DNA from: Actinobacteria bacterium UBA4719
Lineage (GTDB): Bacteria; Actinomycetota; Actinomycetes; Actinomycetales; Dermatophilaceae
DNA length: 6,332 bases
NCBI GenBank assembly: GCA_002404345.1
Contig: DHJN01000225.1
Coordinates: 9,087-15,418 of the forward strand
Reading direction: 5' to 3'
The notes under the pieces were generated by a model. The model ran no database searches. It had not been told where the DNA came from and was given only the letters and a program-made list of their open reading frames with translations. The first letter of the stretch is position 1. Every line of letters begins with the position of its first letter. The translations under genes and the position numbers were made by a program. Below are positions 6,113 to 6,332 of this stretch, in pieces.

Positions 6113-6228
6113 CCGCGCTTGCCGGGCTCGCTAGTTGCGGGCTCGGCCCGGTCGTCACCCGGAGCACCCCACCGCGGAAGGAGGGTTGCCGACCAGCAAG
6201 CCGGGGCTGAACACTGGCACTCATGACC
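6113..6228 (-). ncRNA. SAM-IV-type (SAM-I/IV clan) riboswitch aptamer
   Basis: From 6228 the minus strand reads GGTCATGAGTGCCAG, then AGCCCCGGCTTGCTGG, then CGGCAACCCTCC, CCGCGGTGGGGTGCTCCGGG and TGACGACC. This follows the SAM-IV consensus as I remember it. P1 is GGUC (6228-6225) with GACC (6153-6150). P2 pairs GCCAG with CUGGU around an AGCC/GGCU hairpin. The conserved GGCAACCC lies at 6190-6183. The P3-loop CCGCG (6177-6173) can pair with CGCGG (6117-6113) as the outer pseudoknot typical of SAM-IV. A further hairpin of nine pairs in eleven (6147-6137 with 6131-6121) lies between. It binds S-adenosylmethionine and should repress the downstream PLP-enzyme gene when SAM is plentiful. Confidence 0.9.
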
Positions 6229-6236
6229 TGATAAAG

Positions 6237-6271
6237 AAGATAGCCGCGATCGGACCGCGGTGCACACCCCC
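6237..6271 (-). promoter_or_regulatory. Possible promoter for the riboswitch transcript
   Basis: TATCTT (6242-6237) on the minus strand resembles a -10 box and lies nine bases before the start of the riboswitch P1 strand, the right distance for a transcript that begins with the aptamer. About 17 bases further upstream only a poor -35 (TGCACC) is seen. Position relative to the aptamer is the main support. Confidence 0.35.
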
Positions 6272-6310
6272 CGGGTCGACTTTTCGGTATGTGAGACGGC
6301 CCGAAGGTTT

Positions 6311-6332
6311 CGTCGACAGGTCGTCGACAGGT
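6311..6332. repeat. Perfect 11-bp tandem duplication at the window edge
   Basis: CGTCGACAGGT occurs twice head to tail (6311-6321, 6322-6332), one helical turn apart, about 70 bases upstream of the possible promoter of the riboswitch transcript. It may continue past the window. It could be paired operator half-sites or a simple duplication; nothing further can be said. Confidence 0.6.

Overview
The window is GC-rich and reads as chromosomal DNA of an actinobacterium. Codons favour G or C at the third position, GTG and TTG starts are used, the RNase J resembles the mycobacterial enzyme, and a SAM-IV-type riboswitch, a class known mainly from Actinomycetales, is present. The genus cannot be fixed from sequence alone; a member of the Micrococcales is a guess.

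Layout: positions 1-52 hold the end of a 32-bp-period repeat array that lies against the dfrA stop codon. Positions 52-1307 (minus strand) hold the thyA-dfrA pair, which overlaps by four bases and supplies thymidylate and recycles dihydrofolate. A 79-bp divergent intergenic region (1308-1386) follows. Positions 1387-3968 (plus strand) hold dapA (lysine and diaminopimelate synthesis) and rnj (RNase J), again overlapping by four bases. Positions 3969-4542 are an unusual repeat-rich stretch. It has three sets of a repeat with core CACSGTSCCTAGGTTTG spaced 32 bp apart, in two facing orientations, around a possible small membrane protein gene (4147-4362). Positions 4543-6060 (minus strand) hold a class V, cysteine-desulfurase-like PLP enzyme with a long Thr-rich N-terminal extension. 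Its leader (6061-6228) carries a SAM-IV-type riboswitch and a plausible translational expression platform. A possible promoter and a perfect 11-bp tandem duplication lie beyond it, up to the window end.

How it fits together: dfrA, thyA, dapA and rnj are ordinary housekeeping genes in two divergent, translationally coupled pairs. The PLP enzyme is a separate unit that appears to be shut down by S-adenosylmethionine, which ties it to sulfur amino acid metabolism. The most unusual signal is the 32-bp-period repeat family: sets lie just 3' of dfrA, rnj and the PLP-enzyme gene, each time in the same orientation relative to the gene it follows.
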